Positions 24,677 through 36,088 of a DNA stretch of 64,000 nt are shown here, one piece after another. Source of the DNA: Diospyros lotus (taxonomy: Eukaryota > Streptophyta > Magnoliopsida > Ericales > Ebenaceae). Every line of letters starts with the position of its first letter. The first letter of the stretch is position 1. The position numbers and the translations under genes were made by a program. The notes under the pieces are model-generated. The model did not search any database. It saw only the letters and a list, made by a program, of their open reading frames with translations, and had not been told where the DNA came from. The stretch spans positions 26,499,680-26,563,679 of the forward strand of contig NC_068350.1 in the NCBI RefSeq assembly GCF_014633365.1, written 5' to 3'.

Positions 24677-25239
24677 GTGCATGTAAATACATTTGATGTA
24701 TCTTAGTATATTTTTATAAAGACAAGTTTTCATCATTCATTCCTCTCTAGTTTGTTGAATGAATGAGTCTCTAGATTTCCTGTTTAAGAGTCTTCTTCTT
24801 AAAGTGTTAAAAATATGTGACAAGATTATCTGGTAACGAGATTTCTTAAATGTTCCTAGTTTTTGGATTATTTAGATGGGGACTTTAATTAATGGATTAC
24901 CATCTAGCATGTAGTTTACTACCTTAATTAGTATGAGATACTAATAGTTAAGGGTGGTGACTCACATACTGCATAATATCTGATGCTAATAGTAAACATG
25001 TGGTTGCTTGTTGGAAAACAACATACTAAATGTGACACCGATGATTGATCACATGGCATGGTGGATAATAATCTTGTCATCAAGTTGTAATTGAGTAATT
25101 GATCATTTGACTTGAACTAACACAATTTTCTTATGTATTGGTGTGCAAGATTTGCTGATGTGTCGAATCATCCAATTGCGAGGTAGGTACGTTCATTTAT
25201 GTGATCTTGAATCATTGGTTCATGGAGGCAGGTGCTCAT

Positions 25240-27020
25240 TGTTAGATTAGAATAGCAATGGCACCAACACCAAGAGGGGGGTGAATTGGGTTGTTTTTAA
25301 AAAAATTGATTGAACTTGAAAATCATTTTGATGAAAAATGAGATTTTAGTGAAAGTGAGGATTAATGAAATGCTTGGAACAATAAATGAAACAAAGAGCA
25401 CAAGCAAATAAGAGACACAACGATATATAGTGGTTTAACTTAAACCAAGCCTAATCCACTACCTTAGCTCCTCATTAAGGATTTTTCAATCAATCCACTA
25501 AAAGTCTCCTATCTCTCCGGATAGGCCCTCTAACAACAAGCTAAGAGATTACAACTTCTTACTTAGACAAGCAAGCCCTCTAACACCAAGCTAGGTATTT
25601 CAATCCCTTGCTTTAACAAGCAAGTGCTCTAGCACAACAAGTTAGGAAAATCAAGAATAATACAAAAGGAGAGGATCTAAGAGTAGACACTCTTAGTTAC
25701 AAGATCTCACAGTATAAATACAAGACTTGAACAAAATAATACAAATGATAATCAAAGCCTTTAGAGAGAAAAATGAAGCACAAATGAAACAATTAAGCTC
25801 TTGAAAGAATGAACACCTGTAAGCTTGAAATCAATCCTCCTGGTTGTATTGATTCATCCATTTGATCTCTATTTATAGTGCATCTCGAGCCCATTCAAAA
25901 AATATAGCCGTTGGAGACTTGAATAGTGGAGAATCTAGCCGTTGGAAGCTGTCTGCGACATAAGCTGTTGACAGTTTCTTAGGAACTGTTGACATTCTTG
26001 ATGTAGAGACTGTCGACATTTAGATACCAAGAGCAAGATTTGCAACTGTCGACATTTTAATAGAAACTGTCGACAATTTTATAAAAACTATCGACATCTT
26101 GAAACAAACTGTCGACAGTTTGCCAAGATAAAAATCACTAAAATTAGGATGTTATAAAAATAACTTTGCTTGATGATACAACTCACAACATATTTACATT
26201 TCTTTAGTTTAAGTAAATGTCCTCATTTTATTTTATTTATATTTTATTTTCCATTTACTTTAATACATAAATGTAAATAAGAAAGTACCCTCCATTTGGA
26301 TTCAATAAAAATATATAGAAAATCAAAATCCATAACAATAAGAAAATATAATTTGGATTTTAGTACAAACTTAGGATTTTGCGATTTTACCACCTCCAAA
26401 ATATACACTTTCTATTTCTTAAAAAAATCGTTAAAAATCATTTTAACACCAATGGATATTAGCTATTGAAATACCGGGAGATAGTTTTCCAAAATGAAAA
26501 AATTTTCTTATATATCTCTTTATAAGGTGTTAACCTTCCAGACTTAGAAAAATATTGAAACCTTATCAAAATGAGTCTCGAAACATGATGCATGAACTAA
26601 AAGATTTTTCAGACATTTGAATTTCGAGACAAAACCTTTCATGCATGTTTTAAAATATGAAAAACTTATTTTGAAATATGAGATTAACATAAATGATTTT
26701 TCATATTTAAGATTAGTTTTTCATCAAATACATTTATGTTCTAATTGGTCTTTTGCTGTAAAACGATTTTAGCTCTATGTTGACCAACGACTTCAAATCT
26801 ATTTTGAAAATCATTTTAGGAGATTCTTTTAAGATTAAATACTTGACTTTGCAAATCTCCATATGATATAGAAAATCATAAATCATTTTGGTTTTCATTT
26901 TAACAACGCACTACTTGAAATTGATTTTGGTTAAAAACTATAAACTTGACTCATGACTTAGGGATCAAAGCAAAAATGATGTTTTTCATCATCAAAACTA
27001 ATCACAAGTGTAAACCATCA
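25240..27020 (+). mobile_element. LTR-type insert in the copia LTR
   Basis: The 1781-bp unit runs TGTTAGATTAG...GTAAACCATCA. It has a perfect TSD, CTCAT, at 25235-25239 and 27021-27025. Near the left end is AAGAGGGGGGTGAATTGGG. The middle (25960-26125) has at least six spaced copies of an AACTGTCGACA-type motif. No coding region was found. TG...CA ends and a 5-bp duplication point to a solo LTR, but a compact non-autonomous element is possible. Confidence 0.75.
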
Positions 27021-28155
27021 CTCATGGATAGGATCTCTTACTCTCAATAAAGTGAGGAAAATGTCCTATGTGGTCTACTATTAATGTGATGAGAAAGTTC
27101 TTAGCCAAGACAGTATAATTAATCAGAAAAGCATTTTTTCAGATGTCATCTAGTCACGTTGATGAGATTGAACACATAGTTACTGAATTTGTGAGTTTAT
27201 CATATCATGACTCTCGCTCGATCGAGCATTGGGTGACGAAAGAATTGCATTACACGATAATTGACAACTGTAATAGGCTTACTTGAAGATAGACTTCATT
27301 GCCTCTTATATTGTTCTAAGCTGTTGCTAGCTGTTTCCCATGAGCTTTTAGAATATCACAAGAATATAGATAGATTCTTGAGATGGGTCGAAGGATTTAG
27401 TCGGCGTGAAAAAGGGTTTTGACGTTATTTGATTATTATTCGACATTGAGCTTAGAAAGTCACACACCATATAGCATGGCATTCGGTATTAACACTATGC
27501 ACCTATTGCGTCCTTAACATCATTAATAGCTAATGATGGGTTTGAATATGTCATTAAGTGTTATGACGTGGTTTGTTAAAAGTTAATGAATCAATTGCAA
27601 CTAAATATGGGATAATGTAGCATGCAGGTCGAAATTGTCAATTGCTTCTATAAACAGTCGATTGTCTTTCCTTTTATAAGGAGAAACAGTCGATAGTTTG
27701 AGGAGTCGGTCAACCAATTTTTCAAAGTGTTGGGAAACGGTCGACAACTTTATTGAAACAGTCAACCATTTCTACAGCCTAAGCTCAGATTGATGGCTAA
27801 CACGTGTCATTTTCTTGGTTGTTTGTGGGGGCACATGGCAGCCATTCTTTATTCCCTATTTGAAGTAGAAATCGTAATAGTAGATGTGAAGAAAAAGGAA
27901 TTGGCATAAGAAAGGTTTGGTTTCATCTTCTTGGACTATCTCAACATCTTCTTCATTTTTGTTCCTTCTCTCAGGAAATTTCGGATCGTCCATGAGAGGC
28001 TAACAGATGCGAGTGACTCAGTGTCATATGGGTAGCACAGAACGAGGACTACAAGTTGATACTGAAAAGCTTGTTAGGTGTGGATGGATTAGGCCTTCCA
28101 CAGTTTGAGGAGAATTCGATCTTAGTGTAGAAATGATTTCTACACCTACCTAACA

Positions 28156-29810
28156 TCAGACTTTCAAGTATACTATTTATTGTATTTTATATGATAAAAT
28201 ATCATGTTACTTAAATACATAAGCTGCATATGGTTAATGTATGATCTTGCTTCCACTATGTATGTATGATACACCAAAATTTTTAATTTCACTCACACTA
28301 CCATATGATTTTTCCATCAGTCCTGGAGGTATCTGGAGCTCCCATCGGGAGAGCCTCTATCAGTCTTTAGAAGTGTCTGGGAGACAGAATATCAAGCTTC
28401 TCGTTGCTCTATCGATTTTTAACAATTTAAAATATTGCTCATGTCGTTTGTTTTTTGTTGGGATTTTTAATTTGTTTCCTACAAATGATGCCAATTGTTG
28501 TTGTATAGAAACAATAATAAATTTACATAATAGGGAATCACTTTCAACCCGTTGAGTTTCTACAAAAAAAAAAACTAGTCGGAGGGCATAGGGTGTTCTC
28601 CATACAAACTTTTCAATGCTTAACTTAGAGCCAACAAAAATCAAAAGAGAATACAGTGAGTTTTATGTAGTATTTTCAGATACTTGGAGAGGAAAAGTCA
28701 TCTCTTATTTATAAAGGCGTTTGATATCAAGTCATAAGGTCTCTTAGGGAAAAGATATCGAGGGTAACGATTTGCATTAGTATCAAGAAAATGTCTCATG
28801 AGTGCCCAAGAAAGTCTCTTGAAACCTCTTTCGTGTGTCTATCGAGGGAGTCCGTGGAAGCCTTTCATCTAAGAGGGTCACTTGGGTCATTTTGCTTGGA
28901 AATTTTTTTGAGTTCATGAGCTCTATCTTTTTATGGGCCTTTCCAAATTGGGCCTCTTGAACTACGTACAAATCATTTTTAGTTACATGTAACTTCTTTG
29001 TCTTTCTTAATTAACTCATATAATTACAAATACTTTTGAGAAACAATTTAGAAAGAATTGAGGGAATTGCCCATGCAAGTTGTCCGTGGGGCTCCACGCT
29101 GATTGGGAAGCACCGAAAACCACAGGAAAGGTATAGCGCAATGGAGTGGAATGGAAAGCGACAATTTTGGTGGAATTGATTGGGAGACACTGCCATTAAA
29201 TCCACAAAGGTGGCTCCACTGCCAGCCTAATATGGTGCAAAATGGTTCGGTTACAAAGATCCGAAGGGGAGACGGAGGCGATGAATCCTAATGACTTGTT
29301 TGCCGTCCCCTCCAACAACTAATAATAATAATTTATATTCTGTCCAGGTAGGGCCCGCTTACCTTGATTGTTAATTTGATATTCCCATCCCCTTCTTTCT
29401 AATCCCTTATCATTGGCATTGATTCCCTTCCCCATCCCCTAACCGTTTCAGCTCACCCCAACCATTTGATGACAAATATATCCTTGTCATTGCATTGTTG
29501 TTATTATCTTGTTTTTATAAAGAGTTAATTCGAGTGAGGGTGAATTGTATTTAAATTTTTGAAGATTTGGGTCTTTCCTAAGGAGGTTTTAGAAATATTT
29601 TTAAATATATAAGGTCTCCATTAAATGTAATTTACCTTAAAATTAATCTAATAATTAAGTAATAAAGAAGTTTAAATTATCATCTTATAAGTTTAAAATT
29701 ATAATTCAATTTCTGACACTAATGTCACCAAAAATATCATATATTCAAGTTCGGGAATTCGTGAACAAACAATCTCATACAAGTGTGAGACTAATAAGGT
29801 CACAAAGGTA
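28156..29810. other. Spacer without recognisable gene
   Basis: 28560-28990 resembles a minus-strand LTR fragment (TCTTATTTATAAAGG near 28700) but has no visible ends. 29040-29310 is a GC-richer island with a 62-codon frame of unknown meaning. 29500-29800 is AT-rich. Confidence 0.35.
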
Positions 29811-29819
29811 CGTTCGAGA

Positions 29820-30640
29820 ATTGTTGTTGTTGCTAAATTATTTTTGTCGTACGTTTCCTTCTTTTCGAGAGAGCTCTTGCTGAGAGAGTTATCTCGAAGA
29901 GAGAGCTCTCAGGGAGAAAGCTGTGGAGGCCTTTCGGCAGCTACCAATAGGCTCTCTTAGAAAGACTCTCGGAGAAGCCTTTCCGAGAGGCTTCTCTATC
30001 AGGGAATAGCGAAATAGCTCTCTCGGGAAACCTTTCGGAGAAGCCTCTCCTAGAAGCCAGCAAGACTGTTGCACATGCGTCCTAATCAATTATTGAGACC
30101 TGGACTCCTATAAAAGGAAAGGCACAACACGATTGGCGAGATCGGAACATCTAGTAACTGAATCTCAATTCTCTCAAGCTTTCCTTTTCGAAATCCTTTA
30201 CATTTCCTTTCGCGACCTTTTCCTTTTTCCCATACTAACTTGACCATCAGAGGGTCTTTGCGAGAAATCATTCCCATAAGCCTTCTAATATTTGCCTCAT
30301 GCTGCAGTTCTTCTAGAAGCTGAGCCCAAGTCGTCATTGTTCCTCTAAGAGAACCCATGTTCTCTCCGAGGTCCCTGAAGCACCTTCCCGAAAGAGACTC
30401 ATCTTTTCGAAAGCCAATTGATTCATCTTCTAGGGGTGTTTTAGACCCTCTCTGAGAGCCGTCTACCGAATCCAAGCGCAAGGCCAGTTGTACCTTTTCG
30501 AGAGACACTTCCTCTTCGAGGGGCCCCATCCATAAGGCTTTCTCAGTCATTCCGTAGCTTTCTTCTCTCAGGAAGCCTTCTCTCCGAAAGAACCCTTTTA
30601 GTAGTTATATTTTCAAAGACTAACATCTTACTCGGCTTCA
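29820..30640 (+). mobile_element. LTR fragment, second copy of the 4791-5400 family
   Basis: It is co-linear with 4791-5400 from GAGAGAGCTCTTGCTGAGAG to GAGAGCCGTCTACCGAATCC. It has a TATA-like TATAAAAGG at 30109-30117 in the equivalent place. CTCTCGGAGAAGCCT-type motifs are repeated in the upstream part. The minus strand is open for 154 codons (30086-30550) in the frame that is also mostly open in the other copy. Confidence 0.55.
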
Positions 30641-30950
30641 GACGAAAGTTTCCCTCACTCTAAAAAAATTTCTATTGTTGTATTTTTTATAATAATAATT
30701 TTTAATCACATTTTATTTCTTGCATCGTTAAAGGAAGAGGTATGATGCAAAAATCAAACATTATTCTTTATGTATCATTCTTCCAGTTTTAAAATAATTT
30801 TATTAGTAGATAAAACAAACTTATTTAGCATCTATTAATATTTTTAAATAAAAATAAAGTTCAAGAAATATACTATTTTAAAATAAAATTTATATATTCA
30901 TTATATCTGGACTATTATTTTTAAACAAGAATTAGCATTGTCGACGTTCA
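30641..30950. other. AT-rich spacer
   Basis: No gene or structured repeat is seen. Confidence 0.4.
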
Positions 30951-31610
30951 GAATTACCCGACTGTGATTTGTAGGCCAGCAATAAGGTAATAAGCCAAAA
31001 CACAAGGAGGAGGAATGGAATAGAACATACACAGAAAGTTTTTACATGATTCGGCCAAAATGATGTCTACTCCATGACTGTTTTTCTGGTTATTTTGGCA
31101 AAGTAACAGTAAATTCTTCTTTTTTTCCTCTCTTTATAATGGTATTTTTTATCCTTATTTATAGTGAGAGATGTTTACAATTGCATAAAATACAAAAGTA
31201 AGTAGATGACATCATGGGGACAAGATGTCTTTATCAATTCCATAAAATCGTGAGTGACCTCTATGTTATTAGGGATCTGGTTTGCATCAGATAAAGTATG
31301 TAGGTCTCTGCCTCCGGTTATTCAGTAACAATGTTATTATGCGAGCTAGAAAGTTAGGCTGGCGAGCTGAAAGTATTGCTAGAAGCTCGTTGGAAGCATT
31401 GTTGAGAGCTCGCTGGAAGCATTGTTGAAAGCTCGCTGGGAGCTTGTTTGGCTCTGCGATTTGAGCTTGGGCTTTAGCGACGTGTGGCCTTGTTCTGGCG
31501 AGATCAGTCTTAAGCTTATTGGACTTTTAACGATTGAGTCGATCCACTGAATTGTGACAAATCCATAAATAGTGGTGCGCAAAATGCCCATAACAAGCAT
31601 TATCTTAAAT
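30951..31610 (-). mobile_element. LTR-like fragment with short tandem repeats
   Basis: It contains a minus-strand TATA-like sequence (TCCTTATTTATAGTG, about 31153) and four near-copies of AGCTCGCTGGAAGCATTGTTG at about 31360-31450. The ends were not found. Confidence 0.35.
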
Positions 31611-32207
31611 TATTTAATATAATCACATCTACGTAGGTTTGTCAATAACTTGTGTAAATTTTTTTATTTTTCTAAATAAAATTAAAAATTAAATTAAGAG
31701 AAAAAGAGGATTAATTTGGCTTTACAATGATTCCAACCAACCAAGGTCTCATAACTCAGAAGAGAGAGGAGGAGTTGATGACAAGGCGGAACGGAAGCGA
31801 GGCGTTGATGGAGGGAAGAAAGCGGATTCACAGAGTCCCACCCACCGTATCTCAGCTGCCAACCGATTGAGATAAACAAAGAAAGTAATAAATCAAATCA
31901 AATCAAATCAAAACAAAAGAGGCCTTGAATCCGTAAGGCTCAATGTTTTAGTTACGTGGACCCCTCCTGTATTCTTTTAATACCGTTGAATCAGGACAGC
32001 CTTCCGTCACAACACAAGGTTGCTGCGTGGGGGCCCACTCCCGCCCACATGCCACCGCTTTCCTAGACCCTCTTCTTCAAGACTGTAAACCAAAAGGTAT
32101 CATTGATTTTTTTAATTTTAATTATTTACTTTAAATATCTTTTAAATTTTAAAATTTATATAATTAATTCTTAAATTATTCCAGACCTAGTCTACGAGCA
32201 GGATGAA
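31611..32207. other. Spacer with small (AATCA)n repeat
   Basis: A short AATCA microsatellite lies at about 31889-31913. The GC-richer segment at 31730-32090 has no recognisable gene. Confidence 0.35.
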
Positions 32208-32799
32208 GGCCCCGTTTATTGCAGTTTAATTAAAAAAATTATAACTTATAACTTCTTAAATTATAATTTCTAAAACTTAGAATAAGTTGTGAACCTGTTT
32301 GCTGCAGGTTTTTAGAAGTTGTAGTTAAGTAGTTGTGGTGTTTGATACCATAAGTTGTAAAATAACTTATTTTTGTATAATTGTCCATAATACTCTTAGT
32401 AGTTATAGAATGATAATTTAAAAATTAATTAGTGTATATGTATAAATTTCAAGTGTTATAAAAAAATTAATTAAAGTATAGAGAGAGAAGAAGATGACGA
32501 GAGAGAGGAAGAGATTTGAAAATGAAAATGACGGTGGAAAAGAAAAACCCATGATTGCGTAGACAAGAGAGTAATTCTTTGCTAAAAATAAGGGCAAAAT
32601 TGTCATAAAAATGTAATTATTTAAGCAGAAGTTGTAAAAGCTGAGGTACCCCAGCTTTGAAAAAGCCACCTTCTACCCCTTCTAAAAGTTAATAGAAACT
32701 ATAAGTTAGAATTCTATAAGTTAAAACAAACACTACATCCCAACTTTTTTGAAGCTAAAAGCTAGAAGTTGCAACTTTTAAACTGCAACAAACATGGCC
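32208..32799. mobile_element. MITE-like element with ~22-bp terminal inverted repeats
   Basis: The left end GGCCCCGTTTATTGCAGTTT and the right end, read on the other strand as GGCCATGTTTGTTGCAGTTT, match at all but three positions. A 3-bp GAA flanks both sides (32205-32207 and 32800-32802). The 592-bp body is AT-rich, non-coding and full of AACTTATAAC-type words. The size and the absence of a transposase fit a MITE. The superfamily is uncertain, because GGCC ends are compatible with PIF/Harbinger-like or hAT-like elements and the 3-bp flank is too short to decide. Confidence 0.7.
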
Positions 32800-33830
32800 G
32801 AAGTAGCAAAGGGGCAACTTTATTCCTACAAGGGAATAGGGAATGTATTAATTAGGCCAGCAAGGGTCTTGGAGGCCTAAAGGAATGCACTGAATGAGCC
32901 AACAGTTGAGACGGGGAACCGAGAGAGAGAGAGGGAGAGAAAGAAAGAAAGAAGGAACTAGCCATTGGTTATAAATTTCAACAAACCATAGTTGATATTT
33001 TCAAATTTTATTATTTATTATTTTATATTAAATTTTACTTAATAATTTAACTAAATCAAATAGATATTAGGATAATTTTAACTTAACTTAATTTAATTTA
33101 ATTACATTATTTTTTATGTAAAGAGTGTCTTGACTATCTTAAGAAAGTTCAAGAATTGATTTGGAGAAAAATAAAAATTCAAGAGGTGTCTCACCTAAAG
33201 ACCTTAAATTTAGAGAGTGTATCATCAATTTATTTAATTTTATTAATAATAGAGGGAACTATGTGCTAATTTTGAAAGTTTTAAGAACTAACTAGATGAA
33301 TTTTAAAATTCATGAGGTGGGAGAGGAACAAAATTCAAGAAATGCAACATAGTTTACCCTTTTTATAATGGCTAGATTACCAAAGAGGTAGGAATTATTA
33401 GTTTAATTTTCATTCTAAATTAAAATTTTAATTTTGAGAATATAACTCTTGTACAGTCTCCCATCGCTCGTGTTCTCAATTTCAATAGAAGAGCTAAATC
33501 TTAGGTAAAAATTTTATTTCACTACGCAGAACAAGGAGTTGAACATATGATCTACCAATTCAATAGTAGACTAAAACTTAGTCTTTAATTTCAATTATGG
33601 AAACACAATTAGTGTTTACTAGACATTGACGTGGCCAAAGAAAGAAAAGAAAGAAATGAAAAGAAAAAAAGTATTAAAAAATTGGTGGCAACGAGTGACC
33701 TTTTATAGCCAACAGTCAAATCTTGATTTAATACAAAAAATAGTAGCCACGATGATGGTTGATTTTAGAGTTAGGTTACCAATAGGAAATTAGAATTTCA
33801 TTATGTTTTTAGGTGATAAAAACTTGTCAT
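32800..33830. other. AT-rich spacer
   Basis: A purine tract (GAGAGA/GAAAGAAAG) lies at 32922-32957. No gene is seen. Confidence 0.4.
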
Positions 33831-35100
33831 GTTGTTGATCAAAACATTTAACAGAACTTGTTATATTAGTATTTGTTGTTACTCAGTTATAACAATAAAT
33901 TTATAATACAAGTGAGATGCGAGTGATCTAACAAGATGGATATGAGTCTTCTAAACTAAGTAACTCAATAAGTTGGGTATGAGTCTTTTGAACTGAGTGA
34001 CCCAATAAGTTGGATGACGAGAGAATCTGAAAGTGGAGAGAGAGTCTCAAAATGATGAGAGTGTCCCAAAGCTAATAGAGAATCCCAAAGTGACAAGAGA
34101 TCTATTGAAAAAGAAGCAAGTTAGGGGTAGGTTATCCGTGGACCCTTTGATACTTAAATCAATCTCTGAATGAGTTGAGAGCAAAAAAAGATCTTTAAGA
34201 ATCATGGTAAGCATACTTGAGCAAGAAGGTGTCCCTTCTATTTATAGAAGGGCAAAGGATTGGCATGTTGCATACAACTCACCTCTTTCAACAGGCCATA
34301 TTGGGGGTCATCCTAACCAATTGAATCGTGGCTCTTGGGTGGCATTCGATTATGTGACCTAATTACTCAATTATTTGGCACCCAACTCACTTGGTTATTT
34401 GGCATCCAAGTGACTTGGTTAGGCACAAGTTAGCAAGTTGAGCGTAAGGCACTTGGTTGGGTAGTTACTTGAGTATGGCAAGTTTGCTTAGCATGGCTTG
34501 ACACGGCTTGGTTGTTGAGCTTGGTCATGCCTTGGCATGGCTTTTTAGATCTCGGTCATGCCTTTGCACATGGCTTGCGAGGTCTTGCATGGTGGTCTTT
34601 TCGGTTATAATCAAAAGACTTGAGTCTCTCGATTGTTGGCTTCGGCATGGTTTAAGGCCTTGGCACACATCACTCGATTTGGGGCAAGTCTTTTGATCAA
34701 GGTAGTGGCAAGGTACTCAATTTTGGTGCATTCACTCGATTGGGTAATGGCAAAGCATTGGTGTCGAGTGCATAGGTGCAAAGTCTCCCGGTGCCACATG
34801 GCCTTTTTCGCTCCTACTATGTACCCACTTATTGTCTGTATGCATGCTGCGCTTGTTTATTGTTGTTCCTCATTGTGCTTGTCCCACTTAGGCTTTACTT
34901 ACCATATGTGGCATGGTTACATGTCTCTTGACTCTTTGAATGCTGAAGGACCTCATTCAGCTACTCAAGTACTAAGCGAGTATCACTCGACTAACTCTTG
35001 CCTTTCGACCCATTTCACTTCTTCTCATGACGGGCTCACCCCATGCATTGTGGGCCCACTCCACTCCATTGTACTTAGCTCAATTATTTGGGCATAAGAG
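33831..35100 (-). mobile_element. LTR-like segment rich in CTTGGYATGGC words
   Basis: A minus-strand TATA-like sequence lies in CCCTTCTATTTATAGAAGGG (about 34233-34252, itself palindromic). From 34370 to 34760 there are many short direct repeats of ACTTGGTTATTTGGCA, CTTGGCATGGC and CACTCGATT. A 154-codon open frame at 34633-35097 consists of this repetitive sequence and has no domain. No TSD was found. Confidence 0.35.
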
Positions 35101-35715
35101 TATTTAATAATAGAATGTGATGGTTGTAAGTGATAATCTAAAATTAAAGTTAAATTAAAAATTAAATATTCTAACTAATAAAATTAAGAGTAATGCTAGC
35201 TATTGCCTTTAGAGTAATTGTTAAGAGACAATAAATATATTTTATTTATAGATAAGATGCATTTATTATATTTTATTTTTAATTTTTAAATAATTTTATT
35301 AGTTAATTAAATAATTTAAAACAAGATATATTTATTATCAACTAATAAAATTATTTAAAAATTAAAAATAGAAAACAATCAATACACATTATGAACAAAA
35401 TACATTTAACCTTAAATTACCTTAAAGTTAAAAATTGTGAAAGTTAAATATTTTTTCCATTAATGTAGTTATTTTGGTAATTAAATTTTAAAAGAATACA
35501 AAAGAAAGCACTATGAGTTTGCGGAATATATTATTGCCTGGACATTTGACAAGATCAAGAAAAGCAAAGATGATTGCCCGCGGCTTCCGTTGCAACGTTG
35601 TTATTTATCCCAAACTGAAGGGGCAACAACGTAAATTTTCTGTACCAATTCGCTTTCAGTGGGGCTCCGCGTGGCCGCAGCCTATCCTCCTCGTCTTTCC
35701 CCATAGCCCCGTTGT

Positions 35716-35718
<3 letters not shown>
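35101..35718. promoter_or_regulatory. Upstream region of the methyltransferase-like gene
   Basis: 35101-35500 is very AT-rich. From about 35560 the GC content rises sharply. No certain TATA box or transcription start can be fixed by eye. The pyrimidine tract at 35719-35746 may lie near the start, as Y-patches often do in plants. Confidence 0.4.

Positions 35719-35746
<28 letters not shown>
35719..35746 (+). repeat. (TC)14 microsatellite
   Basis: This is an uninterrupted TC tract in the proximal promoter or early 5' leader, about 340 bp before the main start codon. Confidence 0.9.
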
Positions 35747-35750
<4 letters not shown>

Positions 35751-35818
35751 TGGTCTAACCGTTTTCCGCCTTTGGCTAAATCCGGTGACGGGAAAAAAAG
35801 AGAGAGAAGGGGATTCCG

Positions 35819-35851
35819 ATGAGCAACAATAGCAGTGAAAAACCAGAGTGA
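35819..35851 (+). CDS. Short upstream ORF (10 codons)
   Basis: ATG to TGA, encoding MSNNSSEKPE. It lies upstream of the main gene and is read only if transcription starts before 35819. The context is CCGATGAG (C at -3, A at +4), a weak start. No function is claimed. Confidence 0.35.
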   Translation: MSNNSSEKPE

Positions 35852-35885
35852 TTGTCGCCTTCAGATCACCGCCATACTCCCAGTC

Positions 35886-35984
35886 ATGTTGTCTTCCCGT
35901 TTTGCCCTTCTCATTTCCCGATTGCCCCTCCACCGCACCCTCGTCGGAGCTAACCACACCTCCGCCCGCTTCTGCTCACGCTAA
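35886..35984 (+). CDS. Candidate conserved-peptide upstream ORF (32 codons)
   Basis: An ATG-initiated, 32-residue frame in the 5' leader starts MLSSRFALLISR and ends ARFCSR, followed by TAA 104 nt before the main ATG. It is rich in R, S and L and has basic residues throughout. From memory, the Arabidopsis relatives of the downstream gene (AT5G03190, AT3G53400) are catalogued with a conserved-peptide uORF, CPuORF47. Such uORFs stall ribosomes and repress the main frame. I could not compare the peptide with the Arabidopsis one, so identity as CPuORF47 is inference. The start context is GTCATGTT (G at -3), moderate. Confidence 0.5.
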   Translation: MLSSRFALLISRLPLHRTLVGANHTSARFCSR

Positions 35985-35985
35985 T

Positions 35986-36005
35986 CCCCCCCCCCCCCCC
36001 CCCCC
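35986..36005 (+). repeat. Poly(C)20 tract in the 5' leader
   Basis: Twenty C in a row begin one base after the upstream ORF's stop codon and are followed by CCCC-rich sequence. Such a tract is prone to length change and could bind poly(C) proteins. It also lies between uORF termination and main-ORF reinitiation. Confidence 0.85.
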
Positions 36006-36088
36006 TTTTCCCCCCATATTTACCTTCTCTCCGAGTTTCTTACCCCAGATTCAGCTTTTGCTTCACAACGGAGACGTCGTACATAGAA

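Larger units (their letters stand above)
19955..28155 (+). repeat. Copia 3' LTR, interrupted by nested LTRs
   Basis: The LTR starts TGTTAGTGTTTTGC after the PPT and appears to end CCTACCTAACA at 28155, giving matching TGTTAG/CTAACA ends. It is cut by inserts at 20003-24676 and 25240-27020. Without these the LTR would be about 1.7 kb. The last kilobase (27021-28155) contains GTCGA-rich short motifs and a typical R/U5-like end. The right terminus is inferred from the terminal inverted repeat only, because no 5' LTR is present for comparison. Confidence 0.65.

Noticed and set aside
34633..35097. 154-codon + strand open frame
   Set aside because: It is a translation of short direct repeats in an LTR-like segment, with no recognisable domain and an equally open opposite strand nearby.
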